A stretch of 64,000 bases of DNA from Propionicimonas sp020161015 (GTDB lineage: Bacteria; Actinomycetota; Actinomycetes; Propionibacteriales; Propionibacteriaceae). Below the pieces are notes generated by a model, which worked only from the letters and a program-made list of their open reading frames with translations, made no database searches and was not told where the DNA came from. A program made the translations under genes and the position numbers. Where the stretch lies: the NCBI RefSeq assembly GCF_964266745.1, contig NZ_CAXWGX010000029.1, forward strand, positions 124,001 to 188,000, read 5' to 3'. Shown here in pieces: positions 40,734 to 50,625 of the stretch (its first letter is position 1; every line of letters begins with the position of its first letter).

Positions 40734-43700
40734 ATGAGCTTGCACCGGATCACGGCCGGGACGGGGTACGACTACCTGACCCGCCAGGTCGCGGCCATGG
40801 ATTCGACCGAGAAGGGGCACACCGGGCTCGCGTCCTACTACACCGAGAAGGGCGAGGTTCCCGGACGATGGGTCGGCTCCGGGATGGCCGGTATCGACGG
40901 TCTGGCCGTTGGCGATCTGGTCACCGCCGAGCAGATGCTGGCCCTGTTCGGATCGGGCCACCACCCGCTCGCCGAGCAGCGGCAGCGTGATCTGGCCGGG
41001 CCGGGGCTGACCGAGAAGGACTATGTGGAGATCACCCGGCTGGGTGAGCCGTACCGGGTCTATGCCGGCGACATCAGCCCGTTCCGGGTCGAGGTCGCCC
41101 GCCGCCTGGAGGCGTTGAACAAGGCGCGTGGGCTCCCGCAGAAGGCGGCCACCGCGATCGAGGACCGGGCTCGCATCCGCTCCCGGGTCGCCCTGGAGAT
41201 GTTCCGTACCGAGTTCGGACGCGACCCGCTCAACGAGCGTGAACTCGCCGGTCACGTGGCTCGGCTGTCCCGTCAGCAGACCACCGCGGTCGCCGGCTTC
41301 GACTTGACCTTCTCCCCGGTGAAGTCGGTGTCGACGCTGTGGGCGCTGGCCGAACCCGGTCTGGCGGCGAAGATCGAGCGGTGTCACCAGCAGGCCGTCG
41401 CGGACGCTCTGGAGTTCATCGAGCAGCACGCCCTGTTCACCCGGACCGGCACCGACGGGGTGCGGCAGGTCGACGTCCGCGGCCTGATCGGGACCGCGTT
41501 CACCCACCGCGACAGCCGAGCCGGCGACCCTGATCTGCACACCCACGTCGCGGTCGCGAACAAGGTCCAAACCCTGGCCGACGGGCGCTGGTTGTCGATC
41601 GATTCCCGGGTGCTGCACAAGGCGGTCGTGGCCGCGTCGGAGACCTACAACACCGCCCTGGAACGGCACCTGGCCGAGGCGATCGGGGTGCGGTTCGAGG
41701 CCCGCGAGGACACCGATCCGCGGAAGCGTCCGATCCGGGAGATCGTCGGAATGGACACAGCACTCACCCAGCGCTGGTCGACCCGCCGGCAGTCGATCGA
41801 GGCCCGCCGCCGCGTCCTGGCCGCGGTGTTCCAGGCCGATCATGGACGTCCGCCGACACCGGTGGAGGCGATCGCGCTGGCCCAGCAGGCCACCTTGGAG
41901 ACCCGCGAAGCCAAGCACGAACCCCGATCCCTGGCCGAGCAGCGGACCACCTGGTGGCGGCAGGCGATGGAGGTTTTCGGCGGCGAGAACGGCATCCGGA
42001 GCATGATCCACACCGCCCTGCACCCCGTCCCGGGTGAGCGTCACATCCCCAACCAGGCGTGGCTGGAACACGAAGCCCGCCGCGTGGTTGCGATCGTCCA
42101 GCGGGACCGTTCCACCTGGCAGACCTGGCATCTACGCGCCGAAGCGCTGCGCAGCGTCCGGGCCGTAGAAGTCCCCTCCAAGCACGTAGAAACCGTCGTT
42201 AACCTGCTCCTCGACCAGGCCCTCACCTCCTGCGTCGCGCTCACCCGGCCCGTCCCCGGAGAACCCGACGAACCCGCCCCGCTGCGCCGCCGCGACGGCG
42301 CCAGCGTGTACACCGTCGCCGGGTCCCAGCTGTACACGTCGAACGCGATCCTGGCCGCGGAAGCCCGCCTCGTCGCCGCCGCCGCAGGCCGCGACGGCTG
42401 GGTCGTGCCTGCCCCGGCACTCGACAAGGCGCTCCTCGAATGCCACGCCAACGGCGCCGAATTGAACCCCGGGCAGGTGCTCATGGTCCGCGAAATGGCG
42501 ACGTCCGGCGCCCGTGTGCAGCTCGCGATCGCCCCGGCCGGATCGGGCAAGACCACCGCGATGAACGCCCTGTCCCGGGCCTGGACGCAGGCCGGCGGAA
42601 CCGCGATCGGGCTCGCACCGTCCGCCGCCGCAGCTGCCGCTCTGGGCGAGAACATGGACGGCTACAGCGACACCCTGGCCAAGCTCGTCTGGTCGCTGCG
42701 CAACGGCGAAACCCCCGACTGGGCCGACCAGATCGGGCCCCGAACCCTGGTCATCATCGACGAAGCCGGCATGGCCGACACCCTCTCCCTCGACACCGTC
42801 ATCCGCCACGTCCTAGAACGCGGCGGCAGCGTCCGGCTGATCGGCGACGACCAGCAACTGGCTGCGATCGGAGCCGGCGGAGTGCTCCGCGACATCCAGT
42901 CCACCCACGGCGCGCTGCGGCTCACCGAACTGGTTCGGTTCACTGACCGGGCTGAAGGATCAGCCAGTCTGGCGCTGCGCGAAGGGCACACGTCGGCGCT
43001 CGGTTTCTACCTTGACCATCGCCGCATCCACGTCGGCGACGCCACCACGATGGCCGACGACCTGTTCGCCTCCTGGACCGCCGACCGGGCCGGTGGACTC
43101 GACTCGATCATGCTCGCCCCCACCCGCGAACTCGTCGCCGACCTCAACCAGCGGGCCCGAACCCAACGCCTCGCCGGCACCGAACCGGGGCAGGAGATCG
43201 AACTCGCCGACGGCAACCAAGCCTCCGTCGGCGACACGATCATCACCCGCACCAACAACCGCAAACTCCGAGTCAGCCCGACCGACTGGGTCAAGAACGG
43301 CGACCGCTGGACCATCCTCGACGTCGACCCGCAGCGCGGCGTCCATGCCCGTCACACCCAGTCCGGACGCCACGTCCAGCTGCCCGCCAACTACGTCGCC
43401 GAGTCCGTCGAACTCGGCTACGCGACCACCACCCACACCGCCCAAGGCGTCACCGCCGACACCATGCACGGCATGCTCGCCGGCAACGAATCCCGCCAGC
43501 AGACCTACACAATGCTCACCCGCGGACGCGAAGCCAACCACGCCTACCTGGTCGTCGTCGGCGACGGCGACCCTCACACCCTGATCCATCCCGAGACGAT
43601 CAACCCGCTCACCCCGACCGACATCCTCGAACGCATCATCGCCCGCGACGAATCCCCCGTCTCGGCCACCACCGCCCTGCGCGACGCAGCCAACCCCGCC

Positions 43701-46211
43701 CGGCAACTCGGCGCCGCGACCGCCTGCTACACCGACGCCGTCACCTTCGCCACCTCGCAGTTGGTCGGAGAACTCGGCGTCCTCGCGCTCGAACGGGCCG
43801 TGGACGAGGTGGCCCCAGGGCTGACCGAGAGCCCCACTTGGCCGGCTCTGCGGGCGCAGCTGCTGACCGTCCAGGCCGACGACCGCGACCCGATCCAGGC
43901 ACTCGCCCGAGCCCGGATCATCCCGCTCACCGACACCCAGGACCCCTGCTCGACACTCGCCGGACGTATCGCCGACACCGGACACCACTACCGCGGCGGG
44001 CCCCTGTCGTGGCTACCCCGCATCCCCGCCGCATTGACCCGGGACCCAGTCTGGGGTGACTACCTGAGCGCCCGCCAGCAGCTCGTCCGCGATCTCGCAG
44101 GACGGGTTCGCGAGGACGCGATGGCGGCCGAAACCCGGCCGGCGTGGCTCGCCGGAACGGGACGCGCCGCGCCCGAACTGGTCGCGGACATCGAGGTGTG
44201 GCGGGCCGCGCACCAGGTCGAACCCGGCGACACCCGTCCCACCGGTAATCGCGGCGGCGGGCTGGCCGAGCCCCGATGGCAGGCCCACCTCGACCGGCGG
44301 CTCGCGTCCACCGCTACCGCAGCCATGGACGAGTGGCGGCCCCTGTTGCAGCAGGTCTCGCCGCTCGTCCTGAACGACGACTTCGCCCCGACCCTGGCCG
44401 CACGGCTGTCCCAGCTGTCCTCGGCCGGGATCACCGTGCCCAGACTGCTACGGACTGCCGGGGCGCAAGGGCCGCTGCCCGACGACCACGCCGCAGCCGC
44501 CCTGTGGTGGCGCCTGTCCGGACACCTCACCCCGGCGGTCGCCGAAGCCGTCGACACCGACCACCACCTCGCCACCCAATGGCTACCTGAGTTCAACGAG
44601 CGCCTCGGCGACACCGCCCACGTGCTGCAGAACAGCCCCTGGTGGCCCGCCCTGGTCACCACCGTCGAGCACGGACTGCAGCGCGGCTGGCCGCTCAGCC
44701 AGCTGCTCGACGAGACCCGCGGACTCAGCGCGGACGACGGCCGCACCGACCCGTGCCGGGCCTGGGTGTGGCGGCTCTCGCTGCTCACCGACGTCCACGA
44801 TCTCGCCGACGAGGACCGCTACGACCCCTCCGACGAACCACCCGACGACCTCACCCACGACTGGACACCGACCCAGACCACCGCACCGACGAACACCCGC
44901 ACGGACGCCGTCCGCGAGCCGGACGATGCCGAGTTCGCCGACCTGGACGACGACCAGATCCTGCACATCGAGGGACTGATCCGCGCCGGCATGGGCGCCC
45001 CCGAACCCACCGAAGCGCAGATCCGCCACCAGCTGGAACGCCGCGACCAGATCACCGCCAGCCCCGTCCCCATCGACCGGCTCGCCCGCATCAACGAACT
45101 GACCACCGCCTACTACCAGGCCTGCCTCCCGAACAGCTGGGCCACCCCCTACCTCGACCAGCGACTGCACGCCGACCCGGCCGCGCTCGAACCCCTGCGG
45201 CTCGGCTACGCCCCCGACAGCTGGACCGGCCTGATCACTCACCTGCGCCGGATCGGCGTCACCGACGAAGAGATGCTCACCGCCGGCGTCGCCACCACCG
45301 CCTCCACCGGACGGCTCATCGATCGCTTCCGCGACCGGCTCGTCGTCCCCGTCGTCCACGACAGCCAGGTCCTCGGCTTCGTCGCCCGCCGCAACCCCCA
45401 ATTCGGTGATGACGACGGACACGGCCCGAAGTACCTCAACACCGCCGCCACGCCCCTGTTCGTGAAGGGCGACCAGCTCTACATCGCCGGAGAACTCGAG
45501 GACGATGCCACGCCCGTCCTGGTCGAAGGCCCGCTGGACGCCATCGCGGTCACCCTGACCGGAGACGGCCAGCACGTCGGGGTGGCTCCGCTCGGCACCA
45601 GCCTCACCGAAGCCCAGGTCGCCCAGCTCCACGAGCACGGACGCGCCCCGGTCGTGGCCACCGACGCCGACCTCGCCGGCCAAGTCGCCGCCGAACGCGA
45701 CTACTGGCTCCTCACTCTCTACAACCTCGACCCCACCCACGCCGTCCTGCCCGACGGCTCCGACCCCGCCGACCTCCTCGCAGCAGGAAACGCGGACGGG
45801 CTGGCGGACGCGATCACCCACGCCAGGCTGCTGGCGGACTCATTGATCGACGAACGCCTCGACCACCTCGACGGCGCCGAGGCCGCCCTCGACGCCGTCC
45901 GCGTCCTCGCCGCCCAACCAGCCGACCGGTGGATCGCCGGCACCGAACACGTCGCCGAACGAACCGGACTCCCACCAGCGCTCCTGCGCTCGGCCCTCAC
46001 GTCCATGGTCAAGGCCCGTAACGCCGACCCCCGCAAGGCCACCCAGGCCGCCACCGACCAGATCACGCAGACCAAGGACCGCCTAACTGCCATCAAGGGC
46101 GGGCGTGTCGCGGTCGAGGTCTTCGAGCGCGTCGACACACCGACACACCACAACCAGTCCGAACCGCTGCCCACGTTCGACCCGCCGGATCAGCACGGAA
46201 TCTCATGGTGA
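40734..46211 (+). CDS. MobF relaxase-helicase-primase fusion
   Basis: About 1825 residues. The N-terminal MobF relaxase has YDYL near residue 12, SYYTEKGEVPGRW and the metal motif DPDLHTH (His269, His271, with His258). A RecD/TraI-type helicase follows (Walker A PAGSGKTT at about 601-608, VIIDEAGMAD, and TTHTAQGVTADTMHG). Beyond 1450 lies a DnaG-like core without its zinc finger: RFRDRLVVPVVHD, GPKYLNTAATPLF, then TOPRIM EGPLD (Glu1598) and DAD (Asp1644, Asp1646). It would nick oriT, unwind and lead the strand into the recipient and prime the second strand there. Relaxase-helicase is common; the added primase is less so. Confidence 0.9.
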   Translation: MSLHRITAGTGYDYLTRQVAAMDSTEKGHTGLASYYTEKGEVPGRWVGSGMAGIDGLAVGDLVTAEQMLALFGSGHHPLAEQRQRDLAGPGLTEKDYVEITRLGEPYRVYAGDISPFRVEVARRLEALNKARGLPQKAATAIEDRARIRSRVALEMFRTEFGRDPLNERELAGHVARLSRQQTTAVAGFDLTFSPVKSVSTLWALAEPGLAAKIERCHQQAVADALEFIEQHALFTRTGTDGVRQVDVRGLIGTAFTHRDSRAGDPDLHTHVAVANKVQTLADGRWLSIDSRVLHKAVVAASETYNTALERHLAEAIGVRFEAREDTDPRKRPIREIVGMDTALTQRWSTRRQSIEARRRVLAAVFQADHGRPPTPVEAIALAQQATLETREAKHEPRSLAEQRTTWWRQAMEVFGGENGIRSMIHTALHPVPGERHIPNQAWLEHEARRVVAIVQRDRSTWQTWHLRAEALRSVRAVEVPSKHVETVVNLLLDQALTSCVALTRPVPGEPDEPAPLRRRDGASVYTVAGSQLYTSNAILAAEARLVAAAAGRDGWVVPAPALDKALLECHANGAELNPGQVLMVREMATSGARVQLAIAPAGSGKTTAMNALSRAWTQAGGTAIGLAPSAAAAAALGENMDGYSDTLAKLVWSLRNGETPDWADQIGPRTLVIIDEAGMADTLSLDTVIRHVLERGGSVRLIGDDQQLAAIGAGGVLRDIQSTHGALRLTELVRFTDRAEGSASLALREGHTSALGFYLDHRRIHVGDATTMADDLFASWTADRAGGLDSIMLAPTRELVADLNQRARTQRLAGTEPGQEIELADGNQASVGDTIITRTNNRKLRVSPTDWVKNGDRWTILDVDPQRGVHARHTQSGRHVQLPANYVAESVELGYATTTHTAQGVTADTMHGMLAGNESRQQTYTMLTRGREANHAYLVVVGDGDPHTLIHPETINPLTPTDILERIIARDESPVSATTALRDAANPARQLGAATACYTDAVTFATSQLVGELGVLALERAVDEVAPGLTESPTWPALRAQLLTVQADDRDPIQALARARIIPLTDTQDPCSTLAGRIADTGHHYRGGPLSWLPRIPAALTRDPVWGDYLSARQQLVRDLAGRVREDAMAAETRPAWLAGTGRAAPELVADIEVWRAAHQVEPGDTRPTGNRGGGLAEPRWQAHLDRRLASTATAAMDEWRPLLQQVSPLVLNDDFAPTLAARLSQLSSAGITVPRLLRTAGAQGPLPDDHAAAALWWRLSGHLTPAVAEAVDTDHHLATQWLPEFNERLGDTAHVLQNSPWWPALVTTVEHGLQRGWPLSQLLDETRGLSADDGRTDPCRAWVWRLSLLTDVHDLADEDRYDPSDEPPDDLTHDWTPTQTTAPTNTRTDAVREPDDAEFADLDDDQILHIEGLIRAGMGAPEPTEAQIRHQLERRDQITASPVPIDRLARINELTTAYYQACLPNSWATPYLDQRLHADPAALEPLRLGYAPDSWTGLITHLRRIGVTDEEMLTAGVATTASTGRLIDRFRDRLVVPVVHDSQVLGFVARRNPQFGDDDGHGPKYLNTAATPLFVKGDQLYIAGELEDDATPVLVEGPLDAIAVTLTGDGQHVGVAPLGTSLTEAQVAQLHEHGRAPVVATDADLAGQVAAERDYWLLTLYNLDPTHAVLPDGSDPADLLAAGNADGLADAITHARLLADSLIDERLDHLDGAEAALDAVRVLAAQPADRWIAGTEHVAERTGLPPALLRSALTSMVKARNADPRKATQAATDQITQTKDRLTAIKGGRVAVEVFERVDTPTHHNQSEPLPTFDPPDQHGISW

Positions 46212-46260
46212 CGATCCAGATCCCGGGCGAAGATGGAGGACACCCCCGAGGAGACGTGCT

Positions 46261-46914
46261 GTGCAGCCCATCCTGATGATCGTGCTCGCGACGGCGACCG
46301 GCGTGCCGCTGGGTCTCTGGCTGCGCTGCAACCTCGCCACTCTCGGATACCGCACCGCCGAAGAGGCAGACCGTCCCGCCCCAGGCCCGCGCTGGTGGGT
46401 CGTCTGGACCAGCGCCCTCGCGCTCGGCGGCCTGGCGACTGCGGCAGTCATGAGCCACGACACGCTCGCCTACCTACCGCTCATTCCACTCGCGGCAACC
46501 GGCCCGTGGCTGGCGGCGGTCGACTTCGACGTTCTACGCCTCCCCAACCGTGTACTGGCGCCTACCGCGGCGGCAACCCTGCTCGCCGTAGTCGGCCTCA
46601 CTGTGGCTACGCAAGACTGGATGACCCTCATGCTGCCTACAGTCGCCTCCGTGGCGACAGGTGGAGTCTTCGCGGCTGTCCACCTCGCCACCAAGGGCGG
46701 TATCGGCTTCGGGGACGTGAAGCTCGCCACCACGATCAGCCTCGCTGTGGGGCCGTTCGGGGCTGGAGCGGTCTGGCTCAGTCTTCTCGCTGGCTCTGTT
46801 GCCGCGCTCGTCTGGGCGAAGGCAACGCGCGGGCTCGGGCCGATCCCCTGTGGCCCGTGGCTCCTCTTCGGGGCTTGGGCTGCAGCGATAGCGTGCGCCG
46901 CTATTCCGGGATGA
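46261..46914 (+). CDS. prepilin peptidase, A24 family
   Basis: 217 residues with six or more TM helices. The two catalytic Asp of aspartic prepilin peptidases are seen: Asp88 in AAVDFDVLRLPN and Asp152 in GFGDVKLA. The N-methylation cytoplasmic domain of PilD is missing, as in TadV/CpaA-like forms. It cleaves the leader of type IV or Tad-type prepilins at the inner membrane. It is 50 nt after the relaxase stop with GAGGAG before the GTG, so cotranscribed. A prepilin peptidase beside a relaxase suggests that the element makes or processes a pilin-like protein for mating. Confidence 0.85.
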   Translation: MQPILMIVLATATGVPLGLWLRCNLATLGYRTAEEADRPAPGPRWWVVWTSALALGGLATAAVMSHDTLAYLPLIPLAATGPWLAAVDFDVLRLPNRVLAPTAAATLLAVVGLTVATQDWMTLMLPTVASVATGGVFAAVHLATKGGIGFGDVKLATTISLAVGPFGAGAVWLSLLAGSVAALVWAKATRGLGPIPCGPWLLFGAWAAAIACAAIPG

Positions 46915-47022
46915 ACCGACCAGACAGGCCACGGTCAGGCCGAACGCGGCACAAGCCCGTGCCCGGGATGTCAGGGCTGGCTACTCACACGCCTTCCAGA
47001 CGCTGGACAGCCATGCCCCAAA

Positions 47023-48432
47023 CTAGCCGAGGATCGCCGCAGCCTGGCGCAGCAGCGTTGTGACCTGATCGAGCGGGTCGGACCTCAGGTAGAGGCTGTC
47101 ATCGTCACGGGCCGACCATTCACCCGTCCATCCACACTGAAAGGGTAACACCGCGCCGGTAGTCCCGAGCAGCGCTCGTCCTGTTGTCGGTCTCCGGCGA
47201 GTTCGATCGTCGCCAAGTTCGAAGTCCAGCGAGGCGAATGCTGGGAGTCCCTGAAGACGCTCCACCCCGTAGGTGCCCATGAATACACCAAACCTCGCCA
47301 TGAGTGTCCAGTTTCTCGGCAGGTAATCTAGGGTAGACGCTGCAGCTATTATCGCTACTCCTGCTGCACGGCCCTGACGTTGCACCTGCAACAGCAGCGC
47401 CGACAACGGCTCATCGCCCCAAAACTCATCGACAAACAGAACGTCAAGCGGCAATCGATGAGCGAGCTGTAGCTTGTTGTAGTCTCCCAGATCACTGACT
47501 CCGGCAGCCCGAAGGCGACCGAGCTTGCCCTCTACCAGTCCGGACATTTCTCGGGCGAAGTGCGAAGCAAGGTCGCCCTCATCCCAATCCGTGAATACAT
47601 TTGCGACATGAGGAAGATTCTCGACACTCCTCCAGACTCCACCGCCCTTCCGGTCTAGGAAATGCAGCCTTACACGCTTAGGCGAATAGTGGGAGGCTAG
47701 GGACACGCAGGCGTAGCGGAGAAGTTCCGAGGTGCCGGTTCCAGAGGTTCCCACCACATATCCGCAAGGCCCGTGCTTCGCGAAGTCCACGAAGACAGTC
47801 CCGCCTTGACGATCGACGCCGAGATCCATGCCCAGTGATCCGGTTTCGTGAGCCCTCCACGTCGCGACGATGCCCTCCGGAGTCGGCGCAGGGCTGAGAA
47901 GCTGCTGGAGTGTGGGCGAACGCGGCTCAAGCGCGGAGAAATACCAATCTTGCTCGCTCGCCTCCGACGGTTGTTCATCTTCTGCAGAAACCGCTACATC
48001 TGCCTTCTCGGGGTATGGCGGAGGCAGCAGCGGCTTCATTCGGCCACCCTCAACCGCCGCGATAAGCACATCGCGTGCCTTCGTGCTCGGTAATCCGACC
48101 AAGTCTAGGTAAACGATTGAGGCGAGAAGACCGCCCGGGCGGCAGGGCCGGACTCTTACCGGTAGAAGATGACGTCGCTTACCAGTTGGATCAGTGGCGA
48201 AAACTGCTGCCCATTCGGCCGCCGTGAAACCACTGGCCAAGTAGTCCTCCGAGAGGACCAGGATGGTTCTGTCAGCCTCGGCGCTCGCAGAATGCATCTC
48301 CAAAACGAAGTTCGCGCCTGGTTCGAAGTCCCACGCCTGGATGGTTACTTGATGGCGCGACCGCTCCAGCTCCCAAGAGATCCACTCTGCCCAATTCTGA
48401 TCGCAGTGGTTGTAGCTGATGAAGATCTTCAT
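47023..48432 (-). CDS. TIR domain fused to FtsK/EccC-like ATPase domain with altered Walker A
   Basis: 469 residues. Residues 1-115 form a TIR domain (KIFISYNHCDQNWAEWI, then FTAAEW with the predicted NADase Glu73). After a linker, 195-440 resemble an EccC/FtsK domain: MDLGVDRQGGTVFVDF, GTSGTGTSELLRYA (228-241), SPKRVRLHFLDRKGG, LPHVANVF and Walker B VLFVDEF (331-337). The P-loop lysine is Thr234, so ATP hydrolysis may be lost, as in some EccC domains. GC is lower than in the surrounding genes. It lies between the convergent transfer operons as cargo. Likely an abortive-infection type NAD-depleting effector with a sensor ATPase fold; this is inference. Confidence 0.8.
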   Translation of the reverse strand: MKIFISYNHCDQNWAEWISWELERSRHQVTIQAWDFEPGANFVLEMHSASAEADRTILVLSEDYLASGFTAAEWAAVFATDPTGKRRHLLPVRVRPCRPGGLLASIVYLDLVGLPSTKARDVLIAAVEGGRMKPLLPPPYPEKADVAVSAEDEQPSEASEQDWYFSALEPRSPTLQQLLSPAPTPEGIVATWRAHETGSLGMDLGVDRQGGTVFVDFAKHGPCGYVVGTSGTGTSELLRYACVSLASHYSPKRVRLHFLDRKGGGVWRSVENLPHVANVFTDWDEGDLASHFAREMSGLVEGKLGRLRAAGVSDLGDYNKLQLAHRLPLDVLFVDEFWGDEPLSALLLQVQRQGRAAGVAIIAAASTLDYLPRNWTLMARFGVFMGTYGVERLQGLPAFASLDFELGDDRTRRRPTTGRALLGTTGAVLPFQCGWTGEWSARDDDSLYLRSDPLDQVTTLLRQAAAILG

Positions 48433-48551
48433 GGGTCCTCCAGCATGCCGGGCGGGAGTGACACACCCGCACCATCGAATGGTATCGGTCTGTTCCCAAG
48501 CCCTCGGACCGGTAGACCCAAGCCCGCCGCAGCTTGCCAGTGCAAATGGTG

Positions 48552-49187
48552 CTAGAGCACCTCTCCCGTGACGGGGTCCATCAGTTCGCCGCTAGACCGT
48601 CGGACGAGATGAACGGCGGGCGGCCTCGCTTTCGGCACCGGATCGTCCGGCCTTAGGGTCGCGACATCCCCAGAGAAGAGCTGGGACCTAAAGTCGGTCG
48701 CCGGATGGTTCGAGCCTCGTGAGCTGCGGGCCTCGGCTGGCCACGCCGCGTGGTGTTCGTCGCAGCTGTTCTTGGTGCGGGTCGTGAGGCGTTGGAGGAA
48801 GCCGGGGATGCCGAAGCGGTGCCATTCTTCGAGAGCGCTGCTGGTGGGGTCGAGGCCGGCTCGGCGGCGCTGGTCGGCGAGGACGGCGATTTCGTGGACG
48901 AGGTGGGGGTGTTGGGGCCAGCAGGCGGGGATCATGCCGGCGTTGTGGTCCCAGACGTACTCGTGGTTGAACCAGGTCACGAACTCGTCCAGCCACGCCC
49001 ATAGTTCGCGGCGCAGCGCCGGGTTGGTGCAGCTGGCGGGGTCCCAGGGTCGGGGCAGGTTCGCCGGGTTGCCGATCCGCTTCTTGTCCGCTTCGGTGCC
49101 GTTCGCGGACAGGTACAGGTTCCTGTAGGCCTTCTTGAGTTCGGCCCCGTCCGGGGGCGGGAACGGCAGGATGAGCGGCTCGCTCAT
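48552..49187 (-). CDS. DUF4913 domain protein, end of the secretion operon
   Basis: 211 residues. The core LWAWLDEFVTWFNHEYVWD, MIPACWPQHPHLVHEIAVL and ADQRRRAGLDPTSSALEEWH match DUF4913, a family found almost only next to VirD4-like genes in actinobacterial conjugative elements. Its ATG overlaps the stop of the coupling protein (ATGA). The Trp/His-rich core and soluble character suggest a cytoplasmic accessory of the coupling protein. Function unknown. Confidence 0.82.
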   Translation of the reverse strand: MSEPLILPFPPPDGAELKKAYRNLYLSANGTEADKKRIGNPANLPRPWDPASCTNPALRRELWAWLDEFVTWFNHEYVWDHNAGMIPACWPQHPHLVHEIAVLADQRRRAGLDPTSSALEEWHRFGIPGFLQRLTTRTKNSCDEHHAAWPAEARSSRGSNHPATDFRSQLFSGDVATLRPDDPVPKARPPAVHLVRRSSGELMDPVTGEVL

Positions 49188-50623
49188 CTCCGGCCGTCCC
49201 GTCGCTCGGCGAGTGCCGCCACAGCGCGGGCTTCGCTGGAGACCGCCTGATCGCGTCCGATCTGAAGCTCCTGTCGTTTCTCGGCCTGCTGGACGAGGAG
49301 TTGTTGGCCTGTCTTGCCTTCGATGCAGCGGGTGAGTCGGGCGATGATGGGTTTGCTGTTCTCGGCGACGACGAGGGCGTGCTTCTCGGGGAGTTGCCGG
49401 ACTTCTTCGGGGCGCAGGATGAGCATGTCGTCGCCGTGAGCGGTGCGTCCGCCGGTCTGGCCGAGTTGCCAGGTGGTGCGGGTGACGCGGGTGGTGCCGA
49501 CGAGGTCGGAGACTTCCTTGTTGAACCCGACGTCCTTGCTGCCGCCGAACATGATCAGCACGTTGGTCAGGCCGAACAGGGCGCGGGCATCGGTGTCGCC
49601 GAAGATCGAGGCGAGTTGCCGCCAGGTCTGGGCGGCGTAGATGAACGAGATCCCCAGCGCCCGCTCGTTCGCCATCCGGGTCCGCAGCGTCGGTAGTGGT
49701 GCGGTGGACGGCAGTTCGTCCAGGCAGGCGAGCATGGGCGGGCACAGCCGTCCCCACGGGCTGGCGTTCGCCAACTGGAGCGCGGTGTCGAGGACGTGTT
49801 CGGTGAGGGCGGTCATGAGCGGTGAGGCGGAGGCGTAGGGGTCTTCGCGTCCGAGCAGATAGAACGTGCCCCGGGCCTGGATGATGGCGGCGATGTCGGT
49901 GGCGGGACGTCCGGGTCCGGGGACGCAGCGGGCACGGATCTCGGGTTGGAAGAACAGGCTCATCGCTTGCTGGACGGTGGTGATGGTGTTGCCGGTGGTG
50001 CGGTCGTCTCCGGTGAGCGCTCCGCGCAGCAGCCCGTGCCAGAAGTGGGCGGAGCCGGGGTGGTTGAGCAGGATCTCTTCGGGTTCGTGGGTGGCCTGCG
50101 GTCGGGCGACCCATTCCAGGAGCCGGTCGAGGCTGTGGCCGGCGAGCGCGGCGGCGTGGAAGTAGCACTGCAGCACCTTCGCCGACTGGGCGGCATAGAA
50201 CCGGGCGGCGGCGTCCCCGGAGCCGCTGCTGGCGCCGGCCTTGATCGTGCCGGCGGTGAACGCCTTAGCGCGGCGCTCGGCCACCAGCGGGTCGATGCAG
50301 CCGGCGATCGGGTCCCAGACGAGTTCGTCGAGTCCGTCGGCCTGGGCGAACGGGTCGAGCACCACGGCGGGCCGCTCCCCGGTGCGGCGGGCGGTGTAGG
50401 ACAAGAGCAGGTCGTCGGCTTTGGTGAGCGTGACGAGCGCCGCGCCGGGTGCGGCGAGCAGGGCGGGGGTGAGCAGGTCGAGGGTTTTGCCCGAGCCCTG
50501 GGGGCCGATGACGCCGGCGGTCCGGTCCCACGGGCACCACAGCTCGCCGCCGCGGGGCTCGTGCGCTGTCCCGATCCGCCAGCCGACCTGGGCCGGGTCG
50601 AAGCGCCGTGTCGTGGTGGGCAT
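49184..50623 (-). CDS. VirD4/TraG-type coupling protein, ATPase part without membrane anchor
   Basis: 479 residues. GVIGPQGSGKTLDLLTPALL is the Walker A region and MLACLDELPSTAPLPTL the Walker B region; YAAQTWRQL follows as the Gln sensor motif. The family's usual N-terminal TM helices are absent here: the protein starts right before the ATPase fold. A separate gene (51906-52397) supplies a TM pair and an ILGISRLRR linker that look like the missing front part. It brings the relaxase-DNA complex to the secretion channel. ATG 50623 is 2 nt after the DUF4192 stop. Confidence 0.85.
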   Translation of the reverse strand: MPTTTRRFDPAQVGWRIGTAHEPRGGELWCPWDRTAGVIGPQGSGKTLDLLTPALLAAPGAALVTLTKADDLLLSYTARRTGERPAVVLDPFAQADGLDELVWDPIAGCIDPLVAERRAKAFTAGTIKAGASSGSGDAAARFYAAQSAKVLQCYFHAAALAGHSLDRLLEWVARPQATHEPEEILLNHPGSAHFWHGLLRGALTGDDRTTGNTITTVQQAMSLFFQPEIRARCVPGPGRPATDIAAIIQARGTFYLLGREDPYASASPLMTALTEHVLDTALQLANASPWGRLCPPMLACLDELPSTAPLPTLRTRMANERALGISFIYAAQTWRQLASIFGDTDARALFGLTNVLIMFGGSKDVGFNKEVSDLVGTTRVTRTTWQLGQTGGRTAHGDDMLILRPEEVRQLPEKHALVVAENSKPIIARLTRCIEGKTGQQLLVQQAEKRQELQIGRDQAVSSEARAVAALAERRDGRR

Positions 50624-50625
50624 GG

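Noticed and set aside
44583..45821. A 412-codon leftward frame within the relaxase primase part
   Set aside because: Gly/Val-rich antisense product; the primase signature on the plus strand is clear.
46915..47022. A terminator hairpin GGCAC-AAGCCC-GTGCC near 46948
   Set aside because: The stem is only 5 bp, with no T-tract; such stems occur by chance in this base composition.
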